Of a stretch of 64,000 bases of DNA, positions 49,976 to 59,830 are shown one piece after another. The DNA comes from Terriglobia bacterium (lineage in GTDB: Bacteria > Acidobacteriota > Terriglobia > Terriglobales > Acidobacteriaceae): positions 62,001 to 126,000 of the forward strand of contig JAIQFH010000036.1 of NCBI GenBank assembly GCA_020073385.1, in the 5' to 3' direction. The notes under the pieces were generated by a model, which saw nothing but the letters and a program-made list of their open reading frames with translations, searched no databases and was not told where the DNA came from. Both the position numbers and the translations under genes were made by a program. Each line of letters begins with the position of its first letter. Within the stretch, counting starts at the first letter, position 1.

Positions 49976-52602
49976 AAAACGAGAAGTTCGATCGATTGTT
50001 GTCGACCATCCGGAACGAAAACGTGGATGAGAAGGTTGTCGCCCAGGCTAGCGGCCGGGTCTGGAAGTCGATGGCCGAGTCCGCGCCGGTTGCTGAACCA
50101 GATCGGCACACTCTGCGAAGTTGCGAAGATTTCCAGGCGCTCATTCCTGCTTATCTTGCAAAGGAACTGGCACCCGCGCGCGCCCTGCTGTTTGAAGATC
50201 ACTTTCACTCCTGTGTCGCTTGCCGGCATGCTTTGGAGCGTGCGAGAGATGGAGAGCGGCAGCAGGTCTGGAAACTAAAGACCAATCGGCCGAGCGCGCT
50301 GCCCTGGCGCTGGGCGATGGGAGCGGCGACAGTCGCGGCAGTTCTTGTCGTGGCATTCGCATTCTCGAACGGGCTTCTTCCTGGGCAGCGTCCCGTACGC
50401 GCTGAGGTTCAGGCTGTTGAGGGCTCGTTGTATGCCGTGAACGGAGCGGATATGCAACTGATTCCTGCCGGATATCAGATCCGGAATGGCGATGAGATCC
50501 GCACGGCAAAAGGATCCACCGCAGTGGTTCGCCTTCTCGACGGCTCTCTGGTTGAGATGGGACCAAGGGCCGATCTGGCAGTATCGCGGCAGTGGAGAGG
50601 CACCACTGTTCATCTTCAGGGCGGACAAGTCATCGTGCAGGCCGCAAAGCAGCATGCTGGACGCCGGCTCTACGTCGCCACTGATGACGGATTGGTTTCA
50701 GTAAAGGGAACCATCTTCTCCGTGAATCGTGGAATCAAAGGTTCGCGTGTCGCCGTAGTCGAAGGCGTGGTCCGGGTCGACTTCGGAAATAACACTACCG
50801 ACCTCACTGCTGGCGAGCAGGCCACATCGAGCGCCACGGTGTCTAAAGTTCCAGTGCAAAATGAGATCGCCTGGAGCCGAAACTCTGCCAAATATCTGGC
50901 TCTGCTCGGTGACTTTGCCGTTCTTCAGAAGCAGATCGCGGCCATTCCGGGGCCCGGATTGCGCTACAGCTCGGACCTTCTTCCACTCGTTCCCGACCAC
51001 ACGGTGGTGTATGCAGCCATCCCGAATCTGACGAACACGATCGGAGAGGCGAACCGCCTTTTCCATGACCGGCTGCAGCAGAGCCCCGCCCTGCGCGATT
51101 GGTGGAAGCAACAGCAAAAGGGACGCGGCCCGAAGCTGGAAGATGTTCTCGACCAAGTCAAGAATTTCAGCAGCTATCTTGGAGATGAGGTCGTGTTCGC
51201 CGCTGGAAAGGAAGGAACGACTTATACCGCTCCCGTCGTTCTCGCCAGAGTCCGCCAGCCCGGGCTCGACGCCTTCTTGCAGTCTGAAGGCAAGCGGCTC
51301 AATACGAATCAGTCTCAGACGGAGTTGCAGATTGTCCGCGACCCGTGGTCTGTGACGCCAGCAGCCAACCATCCTTTACTGGTCTATTTGAGCGACGATC
51401 TGTTGATTGCCAGTCCGGATTTGCCCCAACTGCAGCTGGCCGCAAGCCGCTCAAAACAAAATGCCAACAACCAATTTCTCGGAACCCAGTTCGGGCAGCA
51501 GATCGCCAATTCTTATCAGCAGGGCGTGGAGTGGCTTTTCTCTGTGGACATGGAACAAATCGTTTCCCAGAACGTACAAACTGATAGCAACCGTCACGAT
51601 CTTCCACCGGGAATCGGGGATGTCAGATATCTGACCATGGAACACCGTGACGTTGCCGGCAAGAGCGAGAGTCACGCTGATTTGACTTTCGCGTCCGAGC
51701 GCCAAGGTGTCGCTTCATGGCTGGCGGCGCCGGCTTCGATGGGGTCGCTGGAATTTGTTTCTCCGGAAGCCAGCATGGTGACGTCGGCGGTGATTAAGAA
51801 TCCGAGAAGCATCATGGAAGAGATCTTCAAGATGGCTGGCAGCGGCGACCCCGAATTTGCCCAGCATCTCGCTGAATTCGAGGCCAAGTCCGGAGTGAAT
51901 GTTCTCAATGACATCGCCGCGCCACTCGGCGGCGAAGTCACAATGGCGTTCGATGGGCCGATGGTTCCGACCCCGCGCTGGAAGCTGATCTTTGAGGTCT
52001 ATGATCCAACGACGCTGCAGTCGACGATTGAGAAGCTCATCGATAGTTTCAATCGTGAGAACAACAAGGGACATGCGCTCCAGGTTACGAGGAAGCAAAT
52101 CGGTTCGCGCGTGTACTTCACCCTGAGCAGCCCGAACCAGCCGAATTACGAGGTTGACTACACCTTCGTCGACAGCTATCTGATTGCTGCGCCCGACATG
52201 GGTACCATTTCGCGAGCCATCCAATCTCGGGAAGCGGGATACACGCTGACTCACTCCTCGACCTTCCGGGCACTGCTGCCGAGCGACGGCTACACCAATT
52301 TCTCGGCGATCTTCTATCACAATGTCGGACCCGTCATCGGCCCGCTTGCCGCCCAGCTGAAGGCCAGCGGGGCGCTGAACGCTCAACAACGGCAGTCCGT
52401 CGATGCGCTTACCGCCAACTCCGCTCCTGGCATGATTTATGCCTATGGCGAACCCAACCGGATCGTGGTTGCGAGCAACACCGGATTTATGGGATTTGAT
52501 CTGGGAACGCTGCTAACAATGGGGCATAATGGGCCCTTCTTTCCGCAAATGTTTCTTGGGGATACCGTAACGAACACGCATTCCACGCCACCTGTGCAGT
52601 GA
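49972..52602 (+). CDS. Large anti-sigma protein: zinc finger, membrane helix, FecR and DUF3352-like domains
   Basis: 876 residues. Cytoplasmic part: [19 protein letters not shown], a zf-HC2-type H-x3-C-x2-C anti-sigma zinc finger at about 77-95. One membrane helix ([18 protein letters not shown]) at about 110-130. Then a FecR domain ([43 protein letters not shown]) and about 560 exported residues (from [14 protein letters not shown] onward) like DUF3352. The exported half could sense an envelope signal and release the sigma factor. Overlap with the ABC gene (GTGA) implies coupling. Confidence 0.82.
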   Translation: MKNEKFDRLLSTIRNENVDEKVVAQASGRVWKSMAESAPVAEPDRHTLRSCEDFQALIPAYLAKELAPARALLFEDHFHSCVACRHALERARDGERQQVWKLKTNRPSALPWRWAMGAATVAAVLVVAFAFSNGLLPGQRPVRAEVQAVEGSLYAVNGADMQLIPAGYQIRNGDEIRTAKGSTAVVRLLDGSLVEMGPRADLAVSRQWRGTTVHLQGGQVIVQAAKQHAGRRLYVATDDGLVSVKGTIFSVNRGIKGSRVAVVEGVVRVDFGNNTTDLTAGEQATSSATVSKVPVQNEIAWSRNSAKYLALLGDFAVLQKQIAAIPGPGLRYSSDLLPLVPDHTVVYAAIPNLTNTIGEANRLFHDRLQQSPALRDWWKQQQKGRGPKLEDVLDQVKNFSSYLGDEVVFAAGKEGTTYTAPVVLARVRQPGLDAFLQSEGKRLNTNQSQTELQIVRDPWSVTPAANHPLLVYLSDDLLIASPDLPQLQLAASRSKQNANNQFLGTQFGQQIANSYQQGVEWLFSVDMEQIVSQNVQTDSNRHDLPPGIGDVRYLTMEHRDVAGKSESHADLTFASERQGVASWLAAPASMGSLEFVSPEASMVTSAVIKNPRSIMEEIFKMAGSGDPEFAQHLAEFEAKSGVNVLNDIAAPLGGEVTMAFDGPMVPTPRWKLIFEVYDPTTLQSTIEKLIDSFNRENNKGHALQVTRKQIGSRVYFTLSSPNQPNYEVDYTFVDSYLIAAPDMGTISRAIQSREAGYTLTHSSTFRALLPSDGYTNFSAIFYHNVGPVIGPLAAQLKASGALNAQQRQSVDALTANSAPGMIYAYGEPNRIVVASNTGFMGFDLGTLLTMGHNGPFFPQMFLGDTVTNTHSTPPVQ

Positions 52603-53576
52603 GCACGATGACACAACCCGGAGCACCAGTCAGCGAGAGTAGAAACTCGCTGACCGGTGCTCCGTCCGTGCCTCTGATTGAGCTCAACGGCCTAACGGTC
52701 AGGTTTGGAGATCGCGACATCCTCCGCGGCTTAACCGCATCGCTTCGCGGGCGTGCCATTGGATTGCTGGGTCCGAACGGTGCCGGCAAATCTACACTCA
52801 TCAATACTCTCCTCGGCTTCTATAAGCCTGTTGGCGGCTCGGCCAAAGTCTTCGGACAAGACATCGGCACCAACCTCAGGAACATTCGCAGCCTGGTGGG
52901 CTACATGCCGGAAAATGACGCATTCATCTCCAAGATGAATGCGGTGTCGTTCGTGCGGATGATGGGCGAACTTTCCGGCCTGCCGTCGAGAGTGGCGTTG
53001 GAACGGGCTCACGAAGCGCTCTTCTATGTGGGCCTGGCCGAAGCGCGCTACCGGCAACTGGGAACCTACTCGCTGGGCATGAAGCAACTGGCGAAGCTGG
53101 CGCAGGCGATCGTCCATGGGCCTAAGCTGCTGATTCTCGACGAGCCGACGAACGGGCTCGATCCTTCAGCGCGACAGCGCATGGTCCGCATGGTCCGCGA
53201 GATTCGAGATAGTCGGGAAATGCGGATTGTTCTGTGCTCCCATCTTTTGCGCGATGTCGAAGACACTTGTGATGAAGTGCTGATTCTCAAGCAGGGGCAG
53301 ATTGCGCATTACTCCGATCTCGATGAGGAGCGCCGCTCTAACAAACGCTTCGTCGAATTAGAGATTTACGGGGCGAACGGTGACTTCACGGCGGCCATCG
53401 AGAAGCTGGGTTGTGAGTGCGCAGTTGCGGCAAACCGCATGAAAATGGTTCTGGCGGATGGGATTGAGACCCGCGATATCTTCCGGATCGCCGCCGAGCA
53501 GCAGGTGCGGATCCGCCGTCTGAATTTCCGCCGCGACACACTGGAAGACATTTTCCTGAAGGCGATGGAAAGTTGA
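52599..53576 (+). CDS. ABC transporter ATPase
   Basis: 325 residues. Walker [15 protein letters not shown], a signature replaced by [15 protein letters not shown] (weak LSGGQ), Walker [14 protein letters not shown] and H-loop CSHLL. A C-terminal extension of about 90 residues follows. The GTG at 52599 overlaps the previous stop; an ATG at 52608 is the alternative. The first codons coincide with a 19-bp hairpin (see repeat). Its partner is the permease 23 nt downstream. Confidence 0.88.
   Translation: MSTMTQPGAPVSESRNSLTGAPSVPLIELNGLTVRFGDRDILRGLTASLRGRAIGLLGPNGAGKSTLINTLLGFYKPVGGSAKVFGQDIGTNLRNIRSLVGYMPENDAFISKMNAVSFVRMMGELSGLPSRVALERAHEALFYVGLAEARYRQLGTYSLGMKQLAKLAQAIVHGPKLLILDEPTNGLDPSARQRMVRMVREIRDSREMRIVLCSHLLRDVEDTCDEVLILKQGQIAHYSDLDEERRSNKRFVELEIYGANGDFTAAIEKLGCECAVAANRMKMVLADGIETRDIFRIAAEQQVRIRRLNFRRDTLEDIFLKAMES
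52619..52664. repeat. Hairpin inside the 5' end of the ABC ATPase gene
   Basis: Left arm CGGAGCACCAGTCAGCGAG (52619-52637) and right arm CTCGCTGACCGGTGCTCCG (52646-52664) are complementary at 18 of 19 positions around an 8-nt loop. It starts 11-20 nt after the start codons, within coding sequence ([15 protein letters not shown]). Confidence 0.85.
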
Positions 53577-53599
53577 ACTGCAGCTAGCGAGGAGCAGGG

Positions 53600-54457
53600 A
53601 TGGCAGTTTACAGGCGCAACTATCGACCGTATTCCGGCGCGCAGACTGCGGAGTGGTCACGGTTTCTTGTCCTTTTTCGCTACTCCCGGCGGAATCTCTT
53701 TCGCTCGAAAATTCAGACTGGTTTCTTCGTACTCTGCTTTTTTTATCCGATCGCCTGCCTGGTGATGATCTACCTTGCACATAGCGCCAGTTTCCTTGCG
53801 AAGTTGGGCGTGCCCAGCCAGCTCATTTCTATCGACAACATGTTCTTCTTCCGATATATGAGCGTGCAGGGCGTGTTGGCGTTTCTGATGACGGCATTTG
53901 CTGGGCCGGGCCTGATTTCTCCCGATCTCGCGAACGGCGCCTTGCCGTTATATTTTTGCCGCCCCTTTTCAAGAGCCGAGTATGTCCTGGGAAAATCGTC
54001 CGTGCTCGGCATCTTGCTTTCGCAAATCACCTGGATACCCGGATTGGTTCTGTTCACGATTCAAGGTAGCTTTGCAGGGGCGAGTTGGACCTGGAACAAC
54101 TTGTGGATTGCAGGCAGTCTCGTGGTTGCCTCCCTCATCTGGATCGCAATTCTCTCGTTGTTGGCCATGGCCCTTTCCGCATGGGTCAAGTGGAGAATCG
54201 TTGCTGGCGCTCTACTGCTCGCGGTGATGTTCTTTGGCGCAGGCTTCGCGCAGGCGATCAATGCGGTTATGCACACCGATTCTGGTCACTTTGTCGACGT
54301 GGCATACCTCATGGCGGCGGTTTGGATAGGCCTCTTCAAGGTTGATGCGGAGAACTCCATTACCGCATTCCCAGCCTTGATTGCCCTCCTTGTTTATTGC
54401 TCTTTCTGTCTTTGGCTCCTCATGCGAAAGGTCCGCGCCTATGAGGTGATCCGGTGA
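53600..54457 (+). CDS. ABC transporter permease
   Basis: 285 residues with about six membrane helices, first near 45-65 ([20 protein letters not shown]) and last near 255-275. It is ABC-2 type in size and layout ([12 protein letters not shown], then [24 protein letters not shown], the loop that contacts the ATPase). Substrate unknown. ATG at 53600 with GAGGAGCAGG upstream. It overlaps the second ATPase gene by 4 nt. Confidence 0.85.
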   Translation: MAVYRRNYRPYSGAQTAEWSRFLVLFRYSRRNLFRSKIQTGFFVLCFFYPIACLVMIYLAHSASFLAKLGVPSQLISIDNMFFFRYMSVQGVLAFLMTAFAGPGLISPDLANGALPLYFCRPFSRAEYVLGKSSVLGILLSQITWIPGLVLFTIQGSFAGASWTWNNLWIAGSLVVASLIWIAILSLLAMALSAWVKWRIVAGALLLAVMFFGAGFAQAINAVMHTDSGHFVDVAYLMAAVWIGLFKVDAENSITAFPALIALLVYCSFCLWLLMRKVRAYEVIR

Positions 54458-55392
54458 GCGACCGCATCATCTTTGAGGATGTCTCGAAGTTCTACGGCGA
54501 GATCCTGGGCGTGAACCGCGTCAACCTCTCCATTCCGCCAGGCATCACCAGTCTCGTCGGCCCTAACGGTTCAGGCAAGACCACGCTCATGAACCTGATG
54601 ACCGGCTTGGTGAAGCCGTCCCGCGGCCGCATTGAAGTGCTCGGCTACCCGACCGACGACCCCGAGAACCTGTTCAAGTTCGTCGGCTACTCCACGCAAT
54701 TCGACGCTTTCCCCAAAGGCCTGACCGGATTTCAGTTCATTTACTCTTATCTCTGCCTTTCTGGCATGCCCCTGCAAGACGCCGAACGCACCGCCTGGCA
54801 AGCGATCGAGCGCGTCAACATGGTCGATGCCGCCTCGCGAAAAGTCGCGGCTTACAGCAAAGGGATGCGCCAGAGAATCCGGCTCGCACAAGCCCTGGCT
54901 CACAATCCCAAAGTGCTGGTTCTTGATGAGCCGCTGAACGGTCTTGACCCGTTGGCGCGATCGGAGATGATTGCGCTCTTTCGCGCGTCGGCCACGGAGG
55001 GGTGCTACGTCATTATTTCCAGCCACATCCTGCACGAGGTCGATGTGATCTCGGATCAGGTCATCCTTTTGAGCAATGGATACGTAGTGGCAGAAGGTCA
55101 GATCCAGACCGTCCGCAGCGAGATTCAGGAGCATCCAACACAAATCCTGATTCGATGTGATCGCCCAAGAGAGCTTGCCGCCAAGTTGTTTGAATCGGAA
55201 TACACAATCGAGGCTTCCATCCACAACGACGGGCGCGGATTGCTTTTGAAGACACGAGACGCCGACCGCTTCTATCTGGCGATGAATCAACTGGCTCTGA
55301 ACGGCCTTCAGATCGAATCCATCGCTCCCGCCGACGACGACGTCCTCTCCGTTTACGAATACCTGATCGGCAATGAAGAGGTAGTCCGATGA
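54454..55392 (+). CDS. ABC transporter ATPase
   Basis: 312 residues. Walker [15 protein letters not shown], signature [15 protein letters not shown], Walker [15 protein letters not shown]-loop SSHIL. The C-terminal 80 residues ([18 protein letters not shown]...) form a small regulatory domain found in ABC-2 exporters. GTG start inside the previous stop; its own stop overlaps the next gene (ATGA), so it probably pairs with the 366-residue permease. Confidence 0.9.
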   Translation: MSDRIIFEDVSKFYGEILGVNRVNLSIPPGITSLVGPNGSGKTTLMNLMTGLVKPSRGRIEVLGYPTDDPENLFKFVGYSTQFDAFPKGLTGFQFIYSYLCLSGMPLQDAERTAWQAIERVNMVDAASRKVAAYSKGMRQRIRLAQALAHNPKVLVLDEPLNGLDPLARSEMIALFRASATEGCYVIISSHILHEVDVISDQVILLSNGYVVAEGQIQTVRSEIQEHPTQILIRCDRPRELAAKLFESEYTIEASIHNDGRGLLLKTRDADRFYLAMNQLALNGLQIESIAPADDDVLSVYEYLIGNEEVVR

Positions 55393-56489
55393 CGCGACTT
55401 TGGTGGACGCAGGTCAAAGCGGTGATTCGTCTGGAACTCAAAAAGACATTCTTCGCTAAACGCGGTCTGTGGATTTATGCGGTTGCCGCTTTGCCTGTTC
55501 TGCTCTTTATTGCCTACGCGGTGGCGATGTCCCATGAGCAGCATCGAACAACAGAGATCGCACGCGACGGTGAAAGACGGCTGGCTTATCAAGATCTGCT
55601 CGCGATCAAGCCAGGGATGACCAAGCAGGAAGTCGCTGCGATTCTCGGAAAGCCGCCTCTGGTTTTTCATTGGACCGAACGGCGCCCCACGGGCCCGAAC
55701 TCCACCGAGGAAATCCTTCACGAGGATCTTCACTACTCCGACGGGCAGAACGATTTATACCTGGGCTTGGCAAACGGCAAAGTCCAAAGCATCAATATTC
55801 ACGAGGGCTACAATCTCGGTGAGGACGCAATCATGTTTGCCGGCGTCTTCCAATTCTTCTTTTTGCGCCTGGCCATATTCTTTGGCTGTCTCGGAATCTT
55901 CATGAACTTGTTCCGGGGCGAGGTGCTGGATCGAAGTCTGCATTTCTATTTCCTCGCGCCCATCCGCCGCGAAGTGCTTATGGCGGGAAAATTTCTGGCT
56001 GGACTATTAGCGACCTGCACCATCTTTGTGACCAGCGAATTGCTTCAAACCATCGCTTTCCTGTGGCACTTCAATCCGCAAACGCGCGACCTGTACCTCT
56101 ACCACAATCACGGGCTCGAGCACGCGGCAGTATATGTCGGGGTCACGTTTCTGGCATGTATCGGGTACGGCGCATTCTTCCTAGTTGCTGGAATGCTGTT
56201 CCGGAACCCGATCATACCGGCGGCGGCTGTGTTGATCTGGGAAGGAATCAATCCGTTCCTGCCCGCGCTGTTGAAACAGTTCAGCGTGATCTACTACCTG
56301 AAGTCGCTCTGCCCCGTGGAGATTCCGGTTTCGCCCGGTACGCCCGGTCTGTTCGCGCTATTCATCTCCAATGCCGATCCCGTGTCACCGCCGTTGGCAA
56401 TTGTCGGGATCCTCGTCGTCGCGCTACTGGCGCTATTCGTGTCGAGTGTCCAGGTTCGACGGATGGAGATCAACTACACAAGCGAGTAG
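55389..56489 (+). CDS. ABC-2 type permease with SmpA/OmlA-like domain inserted after helix 1
   Basis: 366 residues. Helix 1 at about 27-47 ([21 protein letters not shown]). Residues 70-150 contain [17 protein letters not shown] and then [14 protein letters not shown], the signature of the BamE/SmpA/OmlA fold, placed outside the membrane. Five more helices follow ([19 protein letters not shown] onward). The soluble insert probably contacts an envelope partner. Last gene of the sigma/anti-sigma/ABC cluster. Confidence 0.85.
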   Translation: MTRLWWTQVKAVIRLELKKTFFAKRGLWIYAVAALPVLLFIAYAVAMSHEQHRTTEIARDGERRLAYQDLLAIKPGMTKQEVAAILGKPPLVFHWTERRPTGPNSTEEILHEDLHYSDGQNDLYLGLANGKVQSINIHEGYNLGEDAIMFAGVFQFFFLRLAIFFGCLGIFMNLFRGEVLDRSLHFYFLAPIRREVLMAGKFLAGLLATCTIFVTSELLQTIAFLWHFNPQTRDLYLYHNHGLEHAAVYVGVTFLACIGYGAFFLVAGMLFRNPIIPAAAVLIWEGINPFLPALLKQFSVIYYLKSLCPVEIPVSPGTPGLFALFISNADPVSPPLAIVGILVVALLALFVSSVQVRRMEINYTSE

Positions 56490-56557
56490 TGAATTAGGTG
56501 CCTCTGCATCCTCTCTTTAAGGGCTCCCAAAGCCTGCTCTGTAGAACACAGAACACC

Positions 56558-56571
56558 GTGATCTCAATCAC
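56558..56571. promoter_or_regulatory. CRP/FNR-family binding site
   Basis: GTGAT-CTCA-ATCAC is a perfect dyad. It fits the CRP/FNR-family pattern TGTGA-N6-TCACA with one mismatch, and TGAT-N4-ATCA. It lies 112 nt upstream of the iron-sulfur gene, consistent with oxygen or redox control of the 56683-59317 unit (inference). Confidence 0.55.
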
Positions 56572-56682
56572 AGATAAACAAAGCCGCTGGGACCCAACAT
56601 AAGAGTTCTCGGTGCCTAGTCGCTCGATTCGGGCGGCGCAGGGAAGATTCTGTGGCTCCGATTCCGCAGTTGAGGCACGCTT

Positions 56683-58326
56683 GTGCGTCTTCCTAAACCG
56701 ACACGGCTGCGTCTTTATTCTCAGATATTCTTCTTCGCGTTATTTCTTTTTCTGCTACTTCGCACCGAATTCCATGGATCGTTCCGGAATTCGGCGAGCG
56801 AAATCAAGATTCCTTATCCCGTCGGTCTCTTCTTCCAACTTGATCCTCTCATCGGGCTATCGAACGCGCTAGCGGCCCACGCACTGTATCGCGGGCTGCT
56901 CTGGTGCTTGCTGATCCTGATCCCCACAATGTTTATTGGGCGTTTTTTCTGTGGGTGGATATGCCCGCTGGGATCGATTCACCACTTTTTCAGCAGTCTG
57001 AAATCTGAGCGCAAAAGAGGAAAGCATCTGCTGGAATCGAATCGCTACAAGCGCTGGCAGACCACGAAATACTACATCCTCGGCGCTACCCTGATGGCGG
57101 CCCTTCTCGGCACGGGCGTGGTCGGTTGGCTCGATCCATTTTCCTTTCTCGTGCGTTCCATCGGCCTCTCGATTTTGCCGGCTACAAACTACGCACTGCA
57201 GGCAGCATTGGCAGTACTTGAGCACAATCGGTTTGGGCCTGTTCAAACGATTGGTGGGGTGTTGCACTTCATCCTGGGCTCAGTGCTGCTCAGTTTCAAG
57301 CAACCGTACTTCCGACAGGGGATTTGGTTCGGGTTCCTCTTCTTCTTTATTTTGGCGCTGAATTTTCGCGTTACCCGGTTCTGGTGCCGGGCGCTCTGTC
57401 CGCTGGGGGCTTTGCTCGGGATTGTGTCTCGCTGGTCGGTACTGGGGCTCGTTAAGAATCCTGAACATTGCAACGACTGCAATCGTTGCTTGCTGCGGTG
57501 CCAGGGAGGCGATGATCCTATTGGCGGAGTTCCGTGGCGACAACCGGAATGCCATCTGTGCCTGAACTGCGTGGACGAGTGTCCCGTACACGGCTTACAG
57601 TTCAAACTGTTTCCCGCTCAGACGACCGCTGGTGCGAATCTGCAAAGGCGCAGGGTCCTCACAGGGCTGGCCGCAGGCGCGGCATTGGTTCCTCTGATGC
57701 GCAGTACTCCAGGCTTCGCGGCGGAGAAGCATGAGCGTTTGCTGCGGCCTCCGGGCGCTGTCGATGAAGAGTTGTTTCTCGCACGCTGCATCCGTTGTGG
57801 CGAGTGCATGAAAGTCTGTCCGAACAACGCGCTTCAGCCGGCGCTCACCGAAGCTGGCGTTGAAGGACTGTGGACCCCGGTTATGGTTCCGCGGCTGGGC
57901 TATTGCGAGACCAGTTGTGTCCTGTGTTCGCAGGTTTGTCCAACGGGCGCAATCTGGGAGATCACCGCCAAAGAAAAAGGCTGGTCAGTGGACATCTCAA
58001 GCGCTGCAAAGCCCGTGCGGTTGGGAACGGCTTTCTATGATCGCGGCCGTTGCCTGCCTTGGGCAATGGCCACAGACTGCATCGTGTGTGAGGAGTGGTG
58101 TCCGACTTCCCCGAAGGCTGTGTACTTGCGTCCCGCAGAGGTGCTCGATGCCGCGGGGAACGTGAAGCAGGTGAAGCAACCTTATCTCGATCCATCCCGG
58201 TGTGTGGGCTGTGGTGCGTGTGAACATGCTTGCCCAGTGCAGGACCGTCCAGCAGTTTATGTCACGAGCGTCGGAGAAAGCCGTTCGCGCAGCAATCAGA
58301 TTTTGCTGAATCGAAGGAAAGCGTAG
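56683..58326 (+). CDS. NapH/NapG-like fusion: membrane ferredoxin plus exported polyferredoxin
   Basis: 547 residues. N-terminal half: about five membrane helices with FCGWICPLGS and CRALCPLGA motifs of NapH/NosR-type quinol dehydrogenases. Two cysteine clusters follow (CNDCNRCLLRC, CHLCLNCVDECP). Then an internal Tat-like signal (RRRVLTGLAAGAALVPLM, near 330-350). C-terminal half: CIRCGECMKVCP, CETSCVLCSQVCP, CIVCEEWCP, CVGCGACEHACP. It probably carries electrons from quinol to the periplasm; no terminal reductase is adjacent. GTG start, GAGG 7 nt upstream. Confidence 0.82.
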   Translation: MRLPKPTRLRLYSQIFFFALFLFLLLRTEFHGSFRNSASEIKIPYPVGLFFQLDPLIGLSNALAAHALYRGLLWCLLILIPTMFIGRFFCGWICPLGSIHHFFSSLKSERKRGKHLLESNRYKRWQTTKYYILGATLMAALLGTGVVGWLDPFSFLVRSIGLSILPATNYALQAALAVLEHNRFGPVQTIGGVLHFILGSVLLSFKQPYFRQGIWFGFLFFFILALNFRVTRFWCRALCPLGALLGIVSRWSVLGLVKNPEHCNDCNRCLLRCQGGDDPIGGVPWRQPECHLCLNCVDECPVHGLQFKLFPAQTTAGANLQRRRVLTGLAAGAALVPLMRSTPGFAAEKHERLLRPPGAVDEELFLARCIRCGECMKVCPNNALQPALTEAGVEGLWTPVMVPRLGYCETSCVLCSQVCPTGAIWEITAKEKGWSVDISSAAKPVRLGTAFYDRGRCLPWAMATDCIVCEEWCPTSPKAVYLRPAEVLDAAGNVKQVKQPYLDPSRCVGCGACEHACPVQDRPAVYVTSVGESRSRSNQILLNRRKA

Positions 58327-58333
58327 GCGCTTC

Positions 58334-59317
58334 ATGCAAGACGACAAAAATACGTTGAACCGTCGAGACGCATTGATCAAACTGCTGCGGGTTGCCGGAG
58401 CAGGTGCCGGAGCTGCCGGGCTTGGCGTATGGCTCAGCCAGCACAGTTTGCGACCCGAGGTCGCGCTGGCGACGACCGCCAGACATGGTCATGGAGTGCC
58501 GGCCGATCCAGCGTTGCCCGAAATGGCGATCATTCAAGGCGACGATCCCGCGTTGCTGGCCCGGCAGGCTGTCGAAGAACTGGGAGGCATGCGCCGGTTC
58601 GTGAGCCGCGGTGACATTGTCCTGGTGAAACCGAACATTGGGTGGGATCGAACTCCGGAACAGGCGGCGAACACGAATCCGGATGTCGTAGCCGAGATCG
58701 TCCGGCAATGTCTGGGTTCGGGAGCAAAACGAGTCATCGTCGCCGACGTGAGCTGCAACGAGGCGCGCAGGTGCTTTCAGCGTTCCGGTATCGCCGAAGC
58801 CGCGCAGCGTGCGGGTGCAGAGATTATCTTGCCCGAGCCCTCGCGCTTCAAAGATGTCGATCTCCAGGGGGAAGTCCTGCGCGAGTGGCAGATATTCGAT
58901 CCCTTCCTGAACGTGGACAAGGTCATCAACGTGCCGATCGCCAAACACCACGCACTCACGGGCGCTACACTCGGAATGAAGAATTGGTACGGAATGCTAG
59001 GTGGCCAACGCAACCAGCTCCATCAGAAGATTCACGAAAGCCTGGTGGATCTTGCGGACTTCGTTCGTCCCACACTGACCGTGATTGATTGTTACAGGAT
59101 ATTGGTGCGCAACGGTCCGACCGGCGGGAATCTCGACGACGTCCTGCTCAAGAAGACGCTGATTGCTTCCACAGATCCAGTCGCGGTTGATGCCTACGTC
59201 GCAAAAGCTTATTGGAACCTGGACGTCGACGCCCTTCCTTATCTTAAACTTGCGGCCAAACGGGGGTTAGGAAGCTACGAATTCGAAAGGGTTCGGACGC
59301 GTGTTAAGAGTCTGTAG
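58334..59317 (+). CDS. Tat-exported DUF362-domain protein
   Basis: 327 residues. Twin-arginine start LNRRDALIKLLRVAGAGAG, then the DUF362 core: GDIVLVKPNIGWDR, AKRVIVADVS, VDKVINVPIAKHHALTGATLGMKNWYGML, DPVAVDAY. The DUF362 domain is associated with iron-sulfur proteins and sugar-related gene sets; its activity is not known. It begins 8 nt after the iron-sulfur fusion gene, so they form one unit. The Tat signal agrees with the fusion's exported half. Confidence 0.85.
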   Translation: MQDDKNTLNRRDALIKLLRVAGAGAGAAGLGVWLSQHSLRPEVALATTARHGHGVPADPALPEMAIIQGDDPALLARQAVEELGGMRRFVSRGDIVLVKPNIGWDRTPEQAANTNPDVVAEIVRQCLGSGAKRVIVADVSCNEARRCFQRSGIAEAAQRAGAEIILPEPSRFKDVDLQGEVLREWQIFDPFLNVDKVINVPIAKHHALTGATLGMKNWYGMLGGQRNQLHQKIHESLVDLADFVRPTLTVIDCYRILVRNGPTGGNLDDVLLKKTLIASTDPVAVDAYVAKAYWNLDVDALPYLKLAAKRGLGSYEFERVRTRVKSL

Positions 59318-59377
59318 GCTCTTGCGCAAACAGGACTAGAAACGAGCGTCCCGGGCAACGCCAGAAGTAACCCATGC

Positions 59378-59393
59378 AACTAATAAATTAGTT
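59378..59393. promoter_or_regulatory. BlaI-type operator upstream of blaI
   Basis: AACTAAT-AA-ATTAGTT, a perfect dyad with 2-nt spacer. An identical pair of half sites lies at 61231-61246 before htrA. It overlaps a TTGACG -35 candidate (59392-59397), as expected for repression. Confidence 0.8.
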
Positions 59394-59444
59394 GACGTTT
59401 GGCAGTCTGACACGTCGAATCAATAGCGCACAAGGAGGAACATT

Positions 59445-59822
59445 TTGGCGCGCAGCAAATCCGCAACCCTGACCGAGGCCGAGTTGCGCATTATGAACGT
59501 GCTGTGGGACAAGGGGCCGGCGACCGTTCATGAGGTGCTGCAGTCTCTTCCACCAAAGCCGAATCTGGCTTACAACTCGGTGCTTACGATCATTCGGATT
59601 CTGGAGACGAAGGGTTACGTAAAGCACGTCAAAGACAAGCGTGCTCACATTTACATGCCCAGAATCGACCGGGAGGACGCCACTCGCTTTGAAGTCCGGC
59701 ATCTGGTCAGCAGATTTTTCGGAAACTCCCACGAACGCCTGTTACTGAACATTTTGGAAGAGAGCAGCATTGACGCCGAGGAACTGGCGCGCGTGCGTGA
59801 ATTGCTGGAGAGGAGCAAGTAA
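59445..59822 (+). CDS. blaI: BlaI/MecI/CopY-family repressor
   Basis: 125 residues. Winged helix: LTEAELRIMNVLWDKGPATVHEVLQSLPP, AYNSVLTIIRILETKGYV. The C-terminal helices form the dimerisation part. In this family proteolysis by the partner sensor releases repression. The second gene is a BlaR1-type membrane protease, and the operator pair identifies its targets. TTG start at 59445 with AAGGAGGAA 7 nt upstream. Confidence 0.9.
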   Translation: MARSKSATLTEAELRIMNVLWDKGPATVHEVLQSLPPKPNLAYNSVLTIIRILETKGYVKHVKDKRAHIYMPRIDREDATRFEVRHLVSRFFGNSHERLLLNILEESSIDAEELARVRELLERSK

Positions 59823-59830
59823 CGACCTCC

